From Manihot esculenta (Eukaryota > Streptophyta > Magnoliopsida > Malpighiales > Euphorbiaceae): a DNA stretch of 64,000 nucleotides. Positions 23,475-35,589 of this stretch are shown here, piece after piece; the stretch's first letter is position 1; every line of letters begins with the position of its first letter. The notes below the pieces were generated by a model. That model ran no database searches, was not told the DNA's origin, and saw only the letters and a program-made list of their open reading frames with translations. The DNA lies in contig NC_035164.2 of assembly GCF_001659605.2 (NCBI RefSeq), forward strand, positions 7,694,955-7,758,954. The letters are read 5' to 3'. Position numbers and translations under genes: made by a program.

Positions 23475-24779
23475 ATTATTTTATTATTTTATATTTTAAA
23501 AATAGATCATGTGAAATATAATTTTAACCAATTTTATATTTTAAATTAGGAAACACAATTTATATATGTGGTTGATAATACACTTTTTTTTAAATTACTA
23601 TAATAATTTTTTAAAAAAAAATTAAGAAGTGGGTTGATTTGAAATTAATTGGAATAAATTAATGCAATAAATTATTGATAACACTAAAAAACTTATAATA
23701 ATAATATAAATTATTTTTTAATATTATAATTTTAATTTTAAGAGAAATAATAAAAAAACTCACTATATTTAAAAAATATATATAATTACACTTTAAATTT
23801 TAAAAATTTATTAATTAAACTATAAATTTTAAAATTTTAACTAATTGTATTATAAATTTTGCTGCCATGGTAATATATATCAAATAATATGATAATTTAA
23901 TTAATTTTTAGTAAAAATTCTGAAATTTAAATGCAATTAAAATAAATATAAAAATATAAATTTAATTAATGAAATATAAAAAGATAAAATTTAATTACAA
24001 ATAATAAAAAAATAAAATTTTTTTATCATTAACTCTAAATTTTATTATATATTTCTATCGTCTTCTTTTTCTTTTAGTCAAGTATGGGGATAGTTCAACA
24101 TAAGTCATTAGTCATGGATTGAAAATTAGCTCACTTTGACTTTTCAAACACCAGTCTCTCTTACAAAGTCACTACCTACCGACAATGCTATTCCTTAGGA
24201 TGAGAAAAGGAAATGAAGGGAAAATGTTCATACAAACAATCTATAATATTCCTATAATTTTTGTCATTTCATTCTAAATATATTTGTAATCCGACCGTTT
24301 ATTATAAATAATTTTATAAAAAAATTTAATAAAATTATGAAAAATTATTTTAAATAAAAAAATTAATTGAATTAAATTCTTATAAAATTTTTAATTCAAA
24401 ACTGAAGAAATATTCCATTAAAATAGATTTCCAAAAACTACATATAATGGTTATAAATTACATAATAAAATGTTAACTATTATTTTTACCTTAAAATTGG
24501 ATTAACATTCCCTCTTTAATTAGAATAAAATTTTGAGAAAAAAATATAATTAAATTCTTATAAACTATATATAAATTTTTATTTTTAAATAAAAATTTTT
24601 ATAAATTAAAAGAATTAAAATTTCCCAATAAATATAAATTGAATAAGGAGGAAAAAGATAAGGAAGTGAATGAATTTTCAAAGAGTCGACGATTTGTCCG
24701 ATAAAATAAATGAATATGATGCATTAATAACCTAAAAATAAATAAATAAAAAATTATTGAAGTAAATTTCTCGCTGGGA

Positions 24780-24905
24780 GGGGTGGCTCTTCATCATTCA
24801 TCACTTTGCAAACTGGTCTACCTTTGACGTTTCAAATTTGCAGTCTCTCTCATTACTCGGAAGAAGTCATCAAACTCATTTATCATAGTTGCTTTTAACA
24901 TTTAT
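24780..24905. repeat. Kinase 5'-flank relic, copy 3
   Basis: Carries TTTGACGTTTCAAATTTG, CATTACTCGGAAGAAGTCA and the tail motif, in the order seen upstream of gene C. It begins a ~1.2-kb unit (24780-25247 plus 30855-31690) that is duplicated at 33700-34930. Confidence 0.65.
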
Positions 24906-24950
24906 TAAATATTTACCTAATTTGACAAACTAATAAAGTAAAGATATTTG

Positions 24951-25034
24951 CACTCACAGACTTAATCTGATAGTAAGTGCATCTGAATAAAATATCAGGT
25001 TTTATTCCCTAATCCTCAATTCTTATTTCAAAAA
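24951..25034 (+). mobile_element. Very short SINE-like insertion (copy 2)
   Basis: An 84-base insertion is flanked by 16-bp repeats aaagtaaagatatttg at 24935-24950 and 25035-25050. It starts CACTCACAGACTTAATCTGA, continues TAGTAAGTGCATCTGA and ends CAATTCTTATTTC plus an A run. It is homologous to the insertions at 23401 and 33436, and absent from the paralogous unit at 33800-33900. Confidence 0.7.
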
Positions 25035-25285
25035 AAAGTAAAGATATTTGTGTACAAAAAAATATAAATCATATATAATTAAAAAAATATTTAAATTATT
25101 TTTTGACAAAATAAATTATTTTAAATGAAACTAATAAAAAATAAAAGCGAAAAAACATCTTAATAATGAAAATAAAAAATTCAGTATCAAAAATATATTT
25201 GTTATCATTTAGGCAATTAGATGAGAAATCAAAGTAAACAAATTAAAGTCATAACTCTGAAATTTTTCAAAAAAAAAAAAAAGGG

Positions 25286-26745
25286 AATGGCAAATGCTCT
25301 CGCATTTGACAATAGCAACCATGCTACCTCCATGGAGGAGGAGGATCTGATTGACAGGAGTACAAGGAAAAAAGTAAAGAGTTGCCTGATGATGCTCCGG
25401 TTAACTACCTAGACGTGGAGGACCAAGAGGTTTTGAATGGTGGGACAATGAGGGATGATAAGGAGCCGGAGAAGCCTGATCTCCCTAAATCTTCTTTCAA
25501 AGACACGTTGTTGAATCAACATATGGGATTAGGGATGCTTGTTTTGATGATGATGCAATGAGTGAAGCATCATGTGAATCTGATGATGAGGGGGATGCTA
25601 CTTGCTCCTGGGTTAAAATAACGCCAGAAGAAAAGAATAGGCTCAGACAGCCTTGGTGAAACTCTTTGATTCTTAAACTTTTGGGACGTTCGATTAGTTA
25701 TGTTTATTTATCAAAAAGAATCTCTGAGTTTTGACGTCCGAAGTCTCATTTCAATGTTATAGCTCTTAATAATGGTTATTTTTTTAGTAAAATTCACTAG
25801 CAAGCAAGACTATGATCATGCACTTTTGGGTGGACCTTGGATGATTGCTAATCACTATCTTACAATATGGCGATGGCATCCTGAGTTTGATCCGTATGCT
25901 GCTAATGCTTTAGAACGACTTACAGACTTATAGTCTGGGCCAGGATTCCTTGCTTACCTATTGAATACTGCAATGATGAGTTCCTTTTGAGAATTGGGAG
26001 CTTGCTCGGAAAACCTATTAAGGTGGATCGAAATATAAGTATGGTGAGTAAAGGACACTACGCCAGGATTTGCATTGAGATTAACATGGAAAAACCCTTA
26101 GTGGCCAAATTCAAGCTTCGCCGACATGTCCACCTGGTGTGTTTCGGTTGCGGTTGATATGGCCATGAAGCCGAGAAGTGCTCGGCGAGGGGAGGCTCTT
26201 GCAGTGCTGGTAATCCTGCGGGGAAAGCCTATGCTAATGATCCGATTGATTTGGATAAGGACAAGGGAAGAGCAATCCCTAATAATTCGATGATTGCCAA
26301 TTATTATGGGGATTGGATGCTTGTCAAAAAAGATAAGAGGAATTTCAAAAAAGTCTCTAACAAAGTCCTAGTCGACAAGGAGTCTTCTAAGGAGAAATTT
26401 TCTACTAAGGAAAAAGGGACAAAACCTTTGACGGACAGTTCTAATCGATATGCTGCTTTGGAGATTAATGAGCCAGCTCTTGTTGAGCCCATAAGACTAC
26501 CTCCCTCTAATACTATTGATAAGGGCTCATCCCGAGCTGGGCCGTCCTCTAGTGGCCCGCAAACTAAAAGATTTGCCAGTAAAAACCCAGTGAGACCTGA
26601 TGCTGGAGATACTGGGATAGATATTACTTCTATTCTTACCAATTCTTCTTTAGTTTCGAATAAAGTGGCTACTGTTCCTAAACCTAAAAGAGCTGCGGAG
26701 GAGACAGAACATGTCCTTGTTTTTGGAGGAAAGAAAATGCTTTGA
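25286..26745 (+). pseudogene. LINE ORF1 remnant (DUF4283-like, CCHC knuckle)
   Basis: ORF1 encodes the nucleic-acid-binding protein of plant L1 elements. It starts near 25286 (MANALAF). A DUF4283-like stretch appears around 25790-25915 (LLGGPWMIANHYLTIWRW, then PEF), followed by a CFGC..GH....C zinc knuckle at 26140-26180 interrupted by TGA. A Ser/Lys-rich C-terminal region is open at 26251-26745. There are several stops and frameshifts, so no functional product. Confidence 0.8.
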
Positions 26746-27152
26746 TTTCTCGTACTATTACCAACCGAGGTGTTTTTTCTAACCATGACAACACTCATGC
26801 AAATGGTAACCTAGACATTCCTAATGCGGAGAATTAATTTACGCATCCCTCTGCTCCTAATATTGACGAGAACCTGGAAACGAATGTGATTCAAGAGATG
26901 GACATTGTTCTGGAGACTCCCACTTGAGGGGGGTAATGCTTTAGCCTCTCGTCTGGGGGGAGAGATGGTCAATTGATGTCTTCGTGTCTTTGGTTTTGAT
27001 TGGATTTTTTGCCAATGGGGTTTTCTCTTACCATTACTACTATTATTTTAATGATAGTTATTTCTTGGAACTATTAAGGTGCCGCCTCCCCTACCTTTCG
27101 AAGCGCTTTCTCGGAATACAAGAGACTCTTTAAACCTGTCATCTTCTGCATT

Positions 27153-27830
27153 ATGGAGCCTAAGGTGAGTGGCACTCAGGAAGATGCTATTTGTGGTAGG
27201 TTGGGTTTTGATAATTGGATTCGAGTTGAATCTCTGGATTTCAGTGGCGGTATTTGGATTTTCTGGACTGAAAATAACTTCAGCATTCAGCTTATTGAAT
27301 CTCATCCTCAGTTTGTTGCTTGTAAAGTTCTGCCTGTGTCTGGTGTTTTTTGGAACCTATGCTTTATTTATGCTAGCCTCTATAGCCCATGCAGACGTAT
27401 CTTGTGGACCGACTTGAAGCTTGACTATGTTTATTTGAGTGATGAATGGATGGCTTTGGGTGATTTTAATTGTGTCCCTTTCCAATCTGAGCTTTAGGGA
27501 TACAGTACGTTTAATATTTCAGGAGCGAAACTTTTTTCGGATTGGATTTTTTATAATGGTTTGCTGGATATGGGTTTTGAAAGCTCGACTTTTACTTAGT
27601 CCAGGGGTCTGTCTTCTCATTCCCTCCAAAGGGCTCGGCTTGATAGAGCCCTCTGCTCCCCTAATTGGCAATTTCGTTTTCCACATGCTTATGTTACTCA
27701 TCCTGCCAAATTTCATTCGGATCATTGTCCTCTGGTGGTTTCTTTGAACAGACATGTGCACCATATGGAGGGTCCTTTTCGTTTTCAGCTTGCATGGATG
27801 AACCATGCAGATTTGGGGATGATTATTGGT
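27153..27830 (+). pseudogene. LINE ORF2 endonuclease domain remnant
   Basis: The 5' part of ORF2 is an apurinic-type endonuclease. ALGDFNCVPF at about 27452-27481 is the conserved GDFN motif, and FHSDHCPLVV near 27710-27740 is the conserved SDH motif. TAG codons near 27495 and 27597, plus loss of the continuing frame, break it. Confidence 0.8.
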
Positions 27831-27898
27831 AATGCTTTAAATTTATTAAGAATTTGGCTTTGAATTTACGCCTTTGGAATCAAAATTCTTTTAGTAAT

Positions 27899-28455
27899 TG
27901 ATAGCGGTTGTCGAAGCCGTCAAAAATAAACCTATTAATCAATCAACAAATAAATTTGTAGATAGTGGCAATAGGGTCGAACCACAGGGATTTGACACTA
28001 CGGATTTGACACTACGGATTTTCCTAATAATGATTTGGACAAGTAAATAACAAACAAATAAAAACAAATAAAAGGAGGGGGTTTTGTTTTGATGATTAAA
28101 ACTAAATAGCAAGAGAAAGCAATAATTTAAATAGATGAGAATTTCAATAGGAGAAGGATTTTAGTTGAAGCATGGATCTATTTCAGTTTGTTTAGAATTG
28201 ATCATTGACTCTTTTTGATATTCCTATTTATTTCAATAAATTAGTTTAGGATGTGGAAGACGCTTCTCACGATCCAAATTTCTCCTTAGTTTTAGTATGA
28301 TTAGGAAACGTTCACTAATCAAACACTAGTTAACAAGTTGCCAAGGAACGTCCTGGGGAATTTTTACTTTTCAACTGTTAACTGCCTTAAGACTTAGAGA
28401 AACCTAATTCTAACCTTGACAACCGCGTGGTCAAGTTTAGATTATGCAACTGATT
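27899..28455. mobile_element. Unclassified insert inside LINE ORF2
   Basis: About 560 bases with no LINE coding similarity separate the endonuclease remnant from the reverse transcriptase remnant. It starts near TGATAGCGGTTGTCGAAGCC and contains GGCAATAGGGTCGAACCACA at 27967-27986, followed by a short tandem repeat GGATTTGACACTAC. The style recalls the untranslated or terminal part of a plant retroelement, but I cannot name it and found no convincing target duplication. Its arrival was accompanied by loss of LINE sequence. Confidence 0.5.
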
Positions 28456-30853
28456 ATATTTGAGTTTAATTGACCTTGAAAAGGCTTATGACTGTCTCAA
28501 CTGGGAGTTTATTGGGTGGGTCCTTAAGGAATATGGTTTCTCAGATTCTTGGATTGAAAATATTTTAAAATGTGTCACCTTTGCCTCCATGTCTGTTTTG
28601 TGGAATGATTCTAGATCAGATAAGTTTTTTCCTTTCAGGGGTATTTGACAAGGTGATGGGTTGTCGCCGTACTTGTTTGTCATGTGTATTGAATATTTGG
28701 CTTGTCTTATCCAACAATCTGTCTGGGATGGGTTTTGGAAGCCGATTCCTCTATCTAGGTGGGGCCCTCTTATCTCTCATATGATGTTCGCCGATGACAT
28801 GGTTTTATTCGCTGAAGCAAGTTTGGAGCAGCTTCAACATATTATGGCTATTTTGGAAGTTTTCTCGGCTGTTTCGGGGCAAAATGTTAATATTACAAAA
28901 TCTAGCCTTTATGTCTCTCTCAATGTATCTACCTCTTTGGCTACTTCTCTGGCTAGCTTTTGCGGTTTCACTTTAACGAAGGATTTGGAAAGTTATTTGG
29001 GGGTTCCCACTATGCATGAATGTATTAATAAGGGCACTTTCCGCTATATTCTTGACGGCATGAAAAAAAGACTTGAGGGTTGGAGGGCTAAAACCTTTTC
29101 CATGGCGAGTCATACTACTTTGGTGAAATCTATGCTATCTTCTTTGCCTATATACCCTATGCAATTTAACTTGCTGCCAGTTTCTCTTTGCAAGGAAATG
29201 GAACAAGTGTGCAGAGACTTCATTTGGCAAGGTAGTAATCAATCCCCTAAAGTTCACTTAGTTGCTTGGGATATTTTAAAATGTCCTAGAGATCATGGGG
29301 GCTTGGGGATTCGTGACTTTTCTACTATGAATAAAGCTCTTTTGGGAAAATTGGCTTGGCGGACTATGGAGAATGATGATTGCCTTTGGACTAAGTATTT
29401 CATTAAAAAATACTTACAGGGCAGATCCCAATGGACCCCTAATGCTGCAGCCTCCTCATCTCATATCTGGAAAGCCTTTTGCAAAGGTTATGGGAGTATT
29501 AAGGATGGTCTTATGGTGGATGTTAGAAATGGATCCTCTACGAATTTTTGGTTCGATTCCGGGCTTTTCATAGGGCCTCTTGCCCAATTTGCTTTGATTC
29601 CCGTTGATGACTCGATGGCTACTGTTAGTGTGCGGCATTTTTGGTCTCCATTAACAGGTTGGAATTGGGATGTTTTGAAAGATTTGCTTTCGGATAATAT
29701 TTTGCAATTTATTCAGCCGATTTGCCTTTCTAATGTTGCTGCAAATATTGACTCCTTGTCGTGGAAGTGGAGTTCTAAGGGCAATTTTACCGTTCGCTCA
29801 GCTTATAATACTCTCCATGGAATTAATAGTGGTCATGGAAATCCTCTATGGAAGATGATTTGGACACTTAAAATCCCTCAAAGAGTATCTATGTTTCTTT
29901 GGCAGGTTGCCCACAAGAAGATTATGACAAATACGGAAAGAATTAGAAGGGGTTTCACCTCTCAAGGTATTTGTTCTATATGTAATCTTGGCCAGGAGGA
30001 TATCTTCCACTTACTTAGGGATTGTAGAGATGCGAATAATTTTTGGATTAGTATTGATGCCTCTAGTTTCTATTTCCATTTTTTCACCATTGTCGACTCT
30101 ACTGAATGGATTTTTGCTAATTTAAAGTCTAACTACACCTAAATGGATGGACAACAATGGAACATTATTTTTCCTTTAGGACTCTAGTACTTATAAAAAA
30201 GAAGAAATAAGGTGATCTTTGAGAGTCCTGCGCAGAACTCGCCTATGTCCAAGCATTTTATTTTACAGGCTCTTGAGAATACTAAAGCTTGGAAACATGC
30301 TTCAGGAGTAGGCCATACTATTTCTAGATCGTCCACCACCTTCATTTCATGGTCCCCTCCTGCTATGGGATGGATTGCTATAAATACAGATGGTACAGCT
30401 AAGAGTTATCCAGGACCTGCGGGTTGTGCTGGGGTTTTTAGAGATAGTAATGGTGATTGGATTCTTGGCTATCAATCTGCCTTGGGTACTTGTACAGCAA
30501 TTGAAGCTGAGCTTTAGGGCATTCTTCTGGGCCTTCGGACAGCGTGAGATAGAGGATGAAAATTTGTGCAGGTTCAAACTGATTCACAGGTGGCCATGCA
30601 ATTAATTGATAAAAGCATAAATGGAGCAGGCCGAGTTAGGAATCTAGTTTATGAGATTACGACTTTGGTGGGTTATGCACGGGAAGTTTATTTCAAGAAC
30701 ATCTTTCGCGAGGCTAACTCTGTGGCTGATTGCTTAGCGAAATCGTCAATTGGAGGCTTTCTTGGGATGCAAATTCTGGAAACGCCTTCTATGGAGGCTC
30801 GTTATTACTTGCAAGCTGATGGGGTTATATGGCCTCATGGCTTTACTATGTAA
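28455..30853 (+). pseudogene. LINE ORF2 reverse transcriptase to RNase H remnant
   Basis: DLEKAYDCLNW starts the visible polymerase. QGDGLSPYLF follows a TGA at 28647 that sits where Arg is expected. FADDMVLF at about 28788-28811 is the catalytic FADD box. The frame 28661-30142 then stays open for 493 codons through the thumb and a zf-RVT-like C-terminal region (WKMIWTLKIPQRVSMFLWQ, later CSIC..G.ED..HLL..C). RNase H follows at 30350-30790 (INTDGTAKS, TAIEAEL, QTDSQVA, NSVADCLAK) with a stop near 30515. The long surviving frame shows the element is not very old. Confidence 0.85.
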
Positions 30854-30854
30854 A

Positions 30855-31690
30855 AAAGTAAACAAATTAAAATTAAAAGAAATTTAACTAAATCATCCCT
30901 AAAAAAATTTACTCATTTTTTATTTTGATCCATGACAAACTATATATATATATATATATATATATATCTTAAGTCAAGTGTTTCTCTTCTTAGATTGATC
31001 TCTCATATGAACCCATATTAATTGATAATAGCTACTTTATAAAAAAATCTAGATATAAAAAATAAACGTATTTTTCTTAGAGAGACATGTCTCTCCAAGA
31101 AAGATGTGTGTAGCCTACCTCCAATAGCGAGAGACCCACACTACGAGAGATTGGTCATCTCCTTATAATTAGTCATCGGTTGAAAACTAATCCATTTATG
31201 CAATCTCTTTCAGGAACTCACCACCAATACTGCTTATCCCTTAGGATGGGAAAGGAAACGAAGGAGAAAAGTCATATGAACAATAGATAAAATTTTCATT
31301 CATAATCATTCAATTTTGAGTTCTTTTCGTTTCTATCACTCAATCTTAATTTATTTCGATAAAATCACTTAATTTTAATTTTATTTCAACAGAAATCATT
31401 GTGACTTGCTATAGCAGATTTCTAAGTTATCAAGCCCTCTATCAATTATTCCTTGGTTCTCACCTTATTTGTATTTAATTAATTAATAATTATTTATTAA
31501 TAAGATTATATTATTTTTAATAAATTTATTCTTAAATTTATAATAAATTATATGATATATTAATTTGCTATTTAATTTGAACTTTTCTAAATTTTTTTAT
31601 TTCAAATTGGTGCATATTTATTCAAATTTAAGGAAATCTTATTAGTAATATGCCCTGTAATTTGATATTATTATTCATGTATTTTAAATA
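30855..31690. repeat. Second half of a duplicated ~1.2-kb unit
   Basis: Continues the unit interrupted by the LINE. It carries an AT microsatellite, TCAAGTGT, GAGAGACC and GATTGATCTCTCATA blocks, CTGCTTATCCCTTAGGATG and a final TTTAATTTCAA.GAAATCAT block, in the same order as 34084-34930. 24100-24240 shares only the CTTAGGATGAGAAAAGGAAA part. Confidence 0.65.
30942..30967. repeat. (AT)n microsatellite
   Basis: About 13 AT units within the duplicated unit. The second copy of the unit has about 10 units at 34119-34138. Confidence 0.9.
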
Positions 31691-33435
31691 TTTAAATACG
31701 TTTTTATAAAAACTGTTATTTATTTTTAATGTTAATTTAATTGAATTTCGAGTAAAGATAAAATTCATGAATTTATATTAATGTGCAAAACAAATTATAA
31801 TGTGATCATAATTGTGAAATTTCACTTGCATTTAAGTTATAATATCTCCAAATATTCCTAGTTGATATTCTTATTATGATTTGACAATAATTAGAATTGT
31901 TGAGACGGGTACATATTATGTTATTTTTTTAGAGGAAGAAACTGATCTCATAAGATAAGATATATGAAATATATATAATTAATATGTAAGTGTTTATTTC
32001 ATAAATAAGTGCACTGAACAGACTAACATGAGAAATCCATATGGAAATAACCTGTGTATATGGATTACTCAAGTGATGGTTGTGTAAGTGATATTTTGAC
32101 TTGAAATCAATAAATAATTTTATATATGAACTTTTATATTATGATTCATCTTACAAATTACTTAGTTCATAAGTAATAAATGAGAATGAATTAGATATAT
32201 TAGAAACTATATAAATGTGTTTATGTGATTGAGATAGATTTCATTACCCTAGGTTAAATTAGAGAATGTCTCATTTATCCTCTGTTAGCATTAATCATTA
32301 AATCATTTTGCAAGGTAGAATGAAATAAGCAAATGAGATTTGAAATTTCATTTAATAGGTCATGATTAATAAATGAGGACTAATATAATTGAATATCCCA
32401 GACACGTTCCATAAATTAAATGTTAAATCGGGATATTTCTGATGAAGGATATTAATTACACTTACAAACCATATAAAGGTTAAGTCAAACTTAAGTAAAA
32501 CCACTTTTTGACATTTCAAATATTTAGGTAGTTTTAACATATTGCTAGACTATATTATTGACCTTCAAATTAATTAATTAGTTAATTATATTTTGTTGTC
32601 AATATATTTGAAATCTGATGGGTCACACCCATAAATAATTGCATGAGAAAATAAAACCAAAAGTTAAATTAAGTATGATTTAAGTACATATAAATTGATA
32701 TTGGAATAAAATTATAATTTGAAAGAATTATGATTTTGATATAATTAATTAAGTATGAATTAATTAAAATTGTCTAAGATTTATATACCTCGTTTAATAA
32801 AATTCTAGATTATAGTTATAATTTATTTATTTAATTAGTTAAATAAATAAATAAATATTATTATACTAAAAGGATATCTTATGATAGCATGTGCCTCTCT
32901 AACAGAAACCCTTTTGAGAGCTTCTAGAATGACATGTTCCCTTTTATGTTTCCAGAGAATTGTTTTTAAAATGTTCATAATCATCCAATTAGGATGATAT
33001 GTTAGGGGTGTATGTTTATGTATGTGATATGTATGATATACAATAATAATGCCTATGCATGAGACTTTAATAGAAATCTTAGGATTAAAATCTCTAATTA
33101 AAATTTGAAGTAAATGTTAAGAACATGATGACTTATCACCTATTATTATGGCATAAAATTAGATTTCGGTTTTTATTAACTTGTTAGGCAAACTCAAAAT
33201 TAATTTCAGTCGAATATGTTTAATGCTATGAAATATTTGATATTTTTGAACAATGGTTCTATTTAACTAAATTACTTGATTTGGATAGGCAAATTCATGA
33301 TCATGTAAATTTAGGGTAAGAGTTAAGCATAATATATAAGATATGATAAAAACAAATATTTGTCTCTAACTGATCTGAGATGTGATTGATAAATTATGTT
33401 ATCTATTTAATTTAATTTATAATAATTTGTTAAGT
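31691..33435. other. Non-coding region, possibly decayed retroelement
   Basis: No gene is visible. 32020-32330 (CATATGGAAATAACC, CTCAAGTGATGG, CATTACCCTAGG) and 32880-33010 (CTCTCTAACAGAAACCC, AGAGAATTG) are less AT-rich and resemble retroelement terminal or leader text, but no paired LTR was found. Confidence 0.4.
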
Positions 33436-33529
33436 GTATTAATAGATTTAGTCTGGTGATAAGTAGTTCTGAGTAAATATGAGAATTTTCAGATTCTACT
33501 ACCCGATCTCAATTCTCAGTTACAAAAAA
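33436..33529 (+). mobile_element. Very short SINE-like insertion (copy 3)
   Basis: A 94-base insertion is flanked by 15-bp repeats aataatttgttaagt at 33421-33435 and 33530-33544. It carries TTTAGTCTGGTGATAAGTAG, TCTGAGTAAATATGAGA and CTCAATTCTCAGTTAC followed by an A run. It is homologous to the insertions at 23401 and 24951. Confidence 0.68.
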
Positions 33530-33699
33530 AATAATTTGTTAAGTAAGCTCAAAGTTATTTTAATTAAATGAAATTCTAACCTACTCGGAGATCTAATTAT
33601 TTATCCCTATATAGCATAGTTGATACTAATAAATTGAATTAAATTGAGATTTTTCATTCAGTTTAGGAGCCCTATAATTGTAATAATGGAGTAAATTGG

Positions 33700-34930
33700 C
33701 CCAGATTGACGTTTCAAACTTGCCATTACTCATCACTTGCAGGAAGTCATCAAGTCTTCACCACCACACCCGTCTACGTCTCAGTTAGCTAGTCAAGTAC
33801 ATGCACTTGTTTGAAATTAATAATTCTCTAAAAATTCAATTAAATTGTTTTTAGTAATTTATTTTTTTTAATTTAAAAATATTCACTTTAAAAGAAAATA
33901 TAAATGATACGTAATTAAAAAAATTATTTAAATTATTTCTGATAAAATGAATTATTTTAAACAAAATTAATAAAAAATAAAAGAAAAAACATTTTAACTA
34001 TGAAAATAAAAAATCAAGTGTCAAAAATATATTTGTTATCATTTAGGCAATTATATGAGAAAATTAAAGTAAACATATTAAAACTAAAAGAAATTTAGCT
34101 AAATCATCCCTCAAACAAATATATATATATATATATATTTTATGTCAAGTGTCCGCTGAAAGGATAGAACTACGTAAGATAGTCTCCAATAAAAGAGAGA
34201 CCCATTTGAGTCTCTCTTGTGATTCTAGTGATGCCACATGAAATGAGAGACTCAATAAAAGAAGAGAGAGACTTGTATCTCCAATAAAAGTCTCTCTTTT
34301 TTGATTGATTTCTCACATAAATTTATATTGATCGTCGATGGCTACTTTATTAAAAAAAATCAATGCATTTCTTTTAAAGAATTTCTTCAAAAAAGACGTG
34401 TATAGCACCTTCAATAGTGAGAGATCTATATTGTGAGAGAGAAATTGGCCATCTCCTTGTAATTAGTACTTGTGACTTTTTAAATATGCGATTTCTCTCA
34501 AAAAGTCACTACGTATGCTGCTTATCCCCTTAGAATGAGAAAAGGGAATAAAGGAGAATGTGATATGAAAAATAGATAATTTTCATTTATAATCATTCAA
34601 TTTTGAATTCTTTTATTTCTTTTGCTTGTTCTTAATTTATTTTAATAAAATACTTAATTTTAATTCTATTTTAATAGAAATCATTTTAACTCGCTATTCT
34701 AAGTTATCAAGTCCTCCGCCTATTATCCATCAATTCTTACATATTTGTATTTAATTAATTGATAATTATTTATTAATAAAATTATATTATTTTTAATAGG
34801 TTTATTGTTGAATTTTATAATCAATTTTATGATATATTAATTTGCTATTTAATTTGAATTTTTCTAAATTTTTTATTCTAAATTGGTGCATATTTATTCA
34901 AACTTAAGGAAATCTTAATGCCAAGAAACC
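33700..34930. repeat. Duplicated ~1.2-kb unit with kinase 5'-flank relic (copy 4)
   Basis: Begins with TTGACGTTTCAAACTTGC and CACTTGCAGGAAGTCATCAAG, the block found upstream of gene C. It then follows the same order as 24780-25247 joined to 30855-31690, without the LINE or the SINE-like insertion. 34067-34083 is the empty LINE target. Confidence 0.7.
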
Positions 34931-35289
34931 ATTCCTTCTCTTGTTTTTCAAATAAGTAATAGAATACAAATATTTAAAATAATTTAATCTCTTTAGTTTA
35001 ATTCCAGTACTAATCTCTATTTAATTTAAGTCCTATTAGACATAAATATTTAAATGTATTTATAAATTTATATTTGTATTATTATCATTTTTTTATTAGA
35101 TAATAAAGCTCAAAATTTAATGTTAATAATTATTTTAATTAATATTAACTAAAACTTATTTAATTTTATAATTCAAACATTTTTAAAAGATTATAAATTA
35201 AAAGAAAATATTCTTTGCTGGCTTCAGCTAAGAAGCAAAAGCGAGCAAATAAGATTGTGGATATCTAATTTTAAAAAACAGATTGTAGA

Positions 35290-35585
35290 AAGTAATGGCA
35301 GAGTAATTCAAAAGAAATGAGCCTTTCTTTGACTTCCTTGTTGTGGTTGATTGTATTCCTTGCAGATCATGGATTATGATTTGAAGATTGCAACACAACG
35401 AAATGTGGGAGCTACGGCCCAGCCGTCTGGTTTCCGTTTCGAATCAGAGGCAAGCAACCACGCCACTGTGGCTATCCTCAACCTGAGTTTCACCTTTTTT
35501 GCTTTGAGAAGAACGATACTGTTCTTGAGCTCACGACTTCATGGAAACTTTTCATACAAAGCATTGACTATAATTATGAAATAAC
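35290..35585 (+). pseudogene. Truncated first exon of a gene-B-type LRK10-like kinase
   Basis: Aligns with the first ~300 bases of gene B. Leader and signal-peptide region match, followed by Cys-x5-Gly, then WFPFRIRGKQPRHCGYP (compare RFPFRIKGRQPPHCSYP in gene B) and WKLFIQSIDYNYE. The reading frame is broken: a TGA follows the signal region and a shift is needed before FPFRI. Similarity stops near 35585, where the GC-richer island begins. No transmembrane or kinase exon follows. Confidence 0.82.
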
Positions 35586-35589
35586 TAAT

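Larger units (their letters stand above)
25248..30854 (+). mobile_element. Decayed L1-type LINE, 5.6 kb, with 17-bp target duplication
   Basis: Plant L1-like non-LTR retrotransposon in the plus direction. The 17-mer aaagtaaacaaattaaa occurs at 25231-25247 and 30855-30871 as target duplication. A paralogous copy of the target without the LINE lies near 34067-34083, confirming the ends. Order: ORF1 with DUF4283-like and CCHC knuckle, then ORF2 with endonuclease, reverse transcriptase, zf-RVT-like region and RNase H. All are broken by stops or frameshifts. The part between endonuclease and the first reverse-transcriptase motifs is missing, replaced by a ~560-bp foreign insert. Confidence 0.9.

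Noticed and set aside
26304..26798. 164-codon minus-strand ORF
   Set aside because: Exact antisense of the LINE ORF1 C-terminal region, which is the meaningful frame.
34119..34138. AT dinucleotide run considered as a promoter or origin signal
   Set aside because: A plain microsatellite that varies in length between the two copies of the duplicated unit.
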